From: Rossellomorea vietnamensis | Lineage (GTDB): Bacteria > Bacillota > Bacilli > Bacillales > Bacillaceae_B | DNA: 64,000 bases | Assembly: GCF_008180615.1 (NCBI RefSeq) | Contig: NZ_VTEH01000011.1 | Location: 147,300-211,299 of the forward strand | Reading direction: 5' to 3' | Part shown: positions 61,401 to 64,000 of the stretch, in pieces | How the letters are laid out: every line of letters begins with the position of its first letter | Position numbering within the stretch: the first letter of the stretch is position 1 | Translations under genes and position numbers: made by a program | Notes under the pieces: model-generated | The model's input: only the letters and a program-made list of their open reading frames with translations | Databases searched by the model: none | What the model was told of the DNA's origin: nothing

Positions 61401-62075
61401 TTATACCCATTTAACAATATCATCAAAGGGCCTTCTTGTTTTAGGTCTTGGTTCTTCTACTCGGTAACCGAAAGCCGCCATAACGGAAATGCTGAAGTGT
61501 CCGTCTTGGAGCAGTCCTTCTTCCTGTAAAAGAGCATCCATTTCTTTAATATTGAATCCTTCAATCGGACAGGAATCTATTCCAATCTGGGCAGCTGCAG
61601 TCATCATGTTGGCCAGCGCGATATAGGTTTGTTTGGAAGCCCAGTCGTACAGAGGTCTGTCTCCCTCTAGAAGGTTAAAGTCTTCTTTCTGAAATTCCTC
61701 AATTCTGCCTAGGAATTTTTCCAGAAACTCATCGGGGATCTTAGAGACATTTTTCAGTTGATCTTTCAGATAGTCAGAATCGTATTTGGTGTCTTCCTTG
61801 GTTCTTGCAAGGATAATAACAAAATGGCTTGCTTCAGGAAGTTTGGTGTAGGCTCCCCAGGAAGCATTTTTGATTTTTTCACGAAGAGCGGGATCCTGGA
61901 TGACTAGAAAGCGCCAAGGCTCGAATCCAAATGAACTTGGGGAAAGGCGGGCGGTTTCCATAATGAAACGGAAGTCGTCATCTGCAATTTTTTTATCAGG
62001 GTCAAATTGCTTTGTTGCATGCCTGAAATGGAAGGCATCAAGAATTTGCTGCTTCAATTCCTCTTTGTTTTGCAT
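61401..62075 (-). CDS. Nitroreductase family FMN oxidoreductase
   Basis: 224-residue NfsB/YfkO-type nitroreductase. The FMN-binding N-terminus reads FHFRHATKQFDPDKKI, followed by ETARLSPSSFGFEPWRFLVI and, near the C-terminus, AAAQIGIDSCPIEGF and FGYRVEEPRPKTRRPFDDIV. It reduces nitro compounds or quinones with NAD(P)H. AAAGGAG lies 8 bases before the ATG. Single gene divergent from the DHA2 transporter at 62309, perhaps a shared detoxification response. Confidence 0.9.
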   Translation of the reverse strand: MQNKEELKQQILDAFHFRHATKQFDPDKKIADDDFRFIMETARLSPSSFGFEPWRFLVIQDPALREKIKNASWGAYTKLPEASHFVIILARTKEDTKYDSDYLKDQLKNVSKIPDEFLEKFLGRIEEFQKEDFNLLEGDRPLYDWASKQTYIALANMMTAAAQIGIDSCPIEGFNIKEMDALLQEEGLLQDGHFSISVMAAFGYRVEEPRPKTRRPFDDIVKWV

Positions 62076-62308
62076 TTAGTCATCTCCTTTTCTCATTATT
62101 ATTATATAAATTAACACAATCGCAGATTTCAATTCAGCGAATCAGCTCAGGAAGAAACCTAAAATAATAAGCAGATTGGTTGTCGAGAGATACTTCTAAA
62201 CGCTAAAATTATTACGGTGCCCGAAATAAAATCACTGCGTTTTCTTTTATAAAGCTGTGGGAATATATAAATGTTTTACTGCAGAATGTAAGCAAAAGGG
62301 GGAGGACG

Positions 62309-63715
62309 ATGGAGAAACCTGAAACTAGAGAGGAACAGGAATTTAAAATTGTGCCGATTGTCGCTATTTTGATTTCAGGTGCATTTGCAGCGATCTTAAA
62401 TCAAACTCTTTTGGCTACGGCACTGCCCCATATTATGAGGGATCTGGATTTAAGCGCTAATACAGCACAATGGCTGACGACGGTGTTTATGCTTGTGAAC
62501 GGGGTGATGATCCCAATTACAGCATTTCTCATCGGCCGGTATACTACACGGCGGTTGTTCTTGACCGCAATGGGATTATTTGCGGCAGGAACATTCATTT
62601 GCGCGGTCGCCCCCACCTTTTTCTTTTTAATGATGGGACGAATTGTCCAGGCTTCAGGTGCCGGGATCATGATTCCATTGATGCAGACCGTATTTTTTGT
62701 CATCTTTCCGGTTGAAAAGCGCGGGTCGGCGATGGGGTTGTTTGGATTGGTCATTTCATTCGCTCCTGCGATCGGGCCGACATTATCAGGTTATCTTGTC
62801 GACCAATATCCATGGCGGGTTCTTTTTTATGTTGTATTGCCGATAGCCATCATTGATTTTATCATTGCTTTTTTTGTGTTGAAAAATGTTACGAAACTGA
62901 CGAACCCGAAGCTGGATGTCCTATCGATCATTCTTTCGACACTGGGATTCGGAGGAATTCTTTACGGCTTCAGTACGGCCGGAACTGCGGGCTGGGGCAG
63001 CGCGCAGGTGCTCCTGTCATTGCTGCTTGGCAGTGTCATTTTATATGTTTTCATCAAAAGACAGTTCGAGCTGGAGCAGCCTATCCTTGAATTCAGGGTG
63101 TTCAAGTTCGGGATTTTCACTCTGGCAACCATCATAGGCATGATCATGTTCATTGCAATGATTGGAGGCGCGACCATCCTGCCGATTTATATGCAGAACA
63201 TGCACGAGTTTTCCGCTTTTGAATCAGGGCTGATGCTTCTGCCTGGTGCCCTGATCATGGGGATCATGAATCCTGTCAGCGGGAGAATCTTTGATAAATT
63301 CGGTGCTAAAATGCTGGCGATTGTCGGGCTGACTATTGTAACCATTTCAACCTTCTTCTTTACCAATTTGACGACAGAAACATCCTTTACATACATGGCG
63401 GTTGTCAATGCGGTAAGGATGTTTGGTGTAGCCCTGGTAATGATGCCTGTCACCACGGCTGGTCTTAATCAGCTGCCGCCAAGCCTGATTCCGCATGGAA
63501 CGGCCATGAATAACACTATGAGACAGATCTCAGGTTCAGTAGGGACGGCCCTGCTGGTCACAATCATGACAAACAGTGCCCTCAATCCTTCCGAATACGG
63601 GATGGAAGGACTGGTCCACGGTGTCAATGTTTCCTTCATAGCAGCCGGAGTCGTGGCAGGGATAGGAATCATCCTGTCGTTCTTCCTGAGGAAAACCTTC
63701 CCCGCGGAAGAATAA
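62309..63715 (+). CDS. MFS multidrug transporter, DHA2 family (second copy)
   Basis: 468-residue fourteen-helix exporter closely related to the one at 58652. Shared signatures are LNQTLLATALPHIMRDL, NTAQWLTTVFMLVNGVMIPI, GRIVQASGAGIMIPLM and GPTLSGYLVDQYPWRV. GGGGGAGG lies 6 bases before the ATG. It ends about 15 bp before an IS3 element, which could influence its downstream transcript but leaves the gene intact. Substrate unknown. Confidence 0.9.
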   Translation: MEKPETREEQEFKIVPIVAILISGAFAAILNQTLLATALPHIMRDLDLSANTAQWLTTVFMLVNGVMIPITAFLIGRYTTRRLFLTAMGLFAAGTFICAVAPTFFFLMMGRIVQASGAGIMIPLMQTVFFVIFPVEKRGSAMGLFGLVISFAPAIGPTLSGYLVDQYPWRVLFYVVLPIAIIDFIIAFFVLKNVTKLTNPKLDVLSIILSTLGFGGILYGFSTAGTAGWGSAQVLLSLLLGSVILYVFIKRQFELEQPILEFRVFKFGIFTLATIIGMIMFIAMIGGATILPIYMQNMHEFSAFESGLMLLPGALIMGIMNPVSGRIFDKFGAKMLAIVGLTIVTISTFFFTNLTTETSFTYMAVVNAVRMFGVALVMMPVTTAGLNQLPPSLIPHGTAMNNTMRQISGSVGTALLVTIMTNSALNPSEYGMEGLVHGVNVSFIAAGVVAGIGIILSFFLRKTFPAEE

Positions 63716-63728
63716 TTCGGTGTGACAG

Positions 63729-64000
63729 TGAATCAACCCCCAATAAATGGACAGTCGAAAATACGACATTTTAAGCTGATTTTAAGTAATCTTTAAGGTA
63801 TTGTTTTGGCGAGACGAATCCAATTTTACTGTGGATTCGTTTCTCGTTGTAACGCTTAATGTACTTTAAAAGGTTTGCTTGAAGAGTAAGTGAATCTTTA
63901 TTTACTGGATAAAAACAAGGGAATTCAGTCTTTAGGTGAGAGAAGAAACTTTCTATTACTGCGTTATCCCAACAGTTCCCCTTCCGCGACATACTAGGAG
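63729..64000 (-). mobile_element. IS3-family insertion sequence, right-edge fragment
   Basis: Contains the 3' end of an IS3-type transposase and a terminal segment (CAACCCCCAATAAATGGACA) of the kind seen at IS3-family ends. The outer boundary lies at about 63722-63730. The other end is beyond the window. Confidence 0.8.
63771..64000 (-). CDS. IS3-family transposase OrfB, C-terminal part
   Basis: Partial: the frame is open to the window edge (codons for P-S precede the Met). The rve/DDE integrase end is clear: SMSRKGNCWDNAVIESFFSH, LKTEFPCFYPVN, then YIKRYNEKRIHSKIGFVSPK with the final catalytic Glu of DDE in VIESFF. It probably starts to the right of the window; intactness cannot be judged. 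Confidence 0.88.
   Translation of the reverse strand, partial: PSMSRKGNCWDNAVIESFFSHLKTEFPCFYPVNKDSLTLQANLLKYIKRYNEKRIHSKIGFVSPKQYLKDYLKSA

Noticed and set aside
63151..63720. Possible interruption of the second DHA2 gene by the IS3 element
   Set aside because: The transporter frame is complete to its natural stop at 63715 and the IS end lies after it.

Overview
The window reads as chromosomal DNA of a spore-forming Bacillaceae (Bacillus sensu lato; species not determinable here). Supporting signs are strong AGGAGG ribosome binding sites with ATG/GTG/TTG starts, a YhcN/YlaJ-type spore lipoprotein, a DUF2642 (YuzF-like) protein beside a Mn-catalase, a YclNOPQ-type petrobactin transporter, a KGG-repeat stress protein with a sigma-B-like promoter, and a CtaG (caa3-type) assembly factor. 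No rRNA, tRNA, prophage or CRISPR array was recognised. One IS3-family element is cut by the right edge.

Layout. 0-3.5 kb: FAD oxidoreductase, SDR, acetate-type transporter. 3.5-17.3 kb: a metabolic block made of a Liv-type ABC importer (binding protein, then G-F-H-M), a small unknown protein, a KAS III/thiolase-fold enzyme, an alpha/beta hydrolase, a FabG-like SDR and an acyl-CoA ligase, followed by a 1075-residue MalT-like STAND/BTAD regulator. The set looks like uptake, CoA activation and processing of an unidentified acid or ketone. 17.5-29 kb: DedA, an FMN-dependent (LLM) monooxygenase translationally coupled to an ATP-grasp ligase behind a CymR-like site, a vWA protein divergent from an HTH-like partner, a BCCT transporter, a GGDEF-EAL protein, Mn-catalase, and a cold-shock protein. 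29-41.5 kb: methyltransferase, ABC exporter, amidase, Zn-peptidase, YhcN-like lipoprotein, CtaG and DUF2243, flavodoxin-like reductase, M29 aminopeptidase, orphan RsbT-like kinase, S1-domain protein. 41.9-46.3 kb: Fur-boxed yclNOPQ plus a heme monooxygenase. 46.4-52.4 kb: Ca/Na antiporter, lipoprotein, a frameshifted histidine kinase, two XRE regulators with palindromic operators, and a UDG-fold protein. 52.5-56.8 kb: a class Ia ribonucleotide reductase operon behind paired NrdR boxes and a cobalamin riboswitch. 57-64 kb: a Fur-boxed ferredoxin-NADP reductase, two DHA2 drug transporters, small zinc-ribbon proteins, the KGG protein, a nitroreductase and the IS3 fragment.

The most unusual feature is the intergenic DNA. 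Four tandem arrays of short palindromic units, unrelated in sequence, lie downstream of genes. Three have a period of about 52-53 bp and one has 25 bp; one shows a three-unit higher-order repeat. In addition a 43-bp palindromic element occurs about nine times between 0 and 32 kb and not after, and two other structured intergenic families (about 120 and 100-135 bp) each occur two or three times. Three short genes (57, 46 and 55 codons) with good ribosome binding sites are also present.
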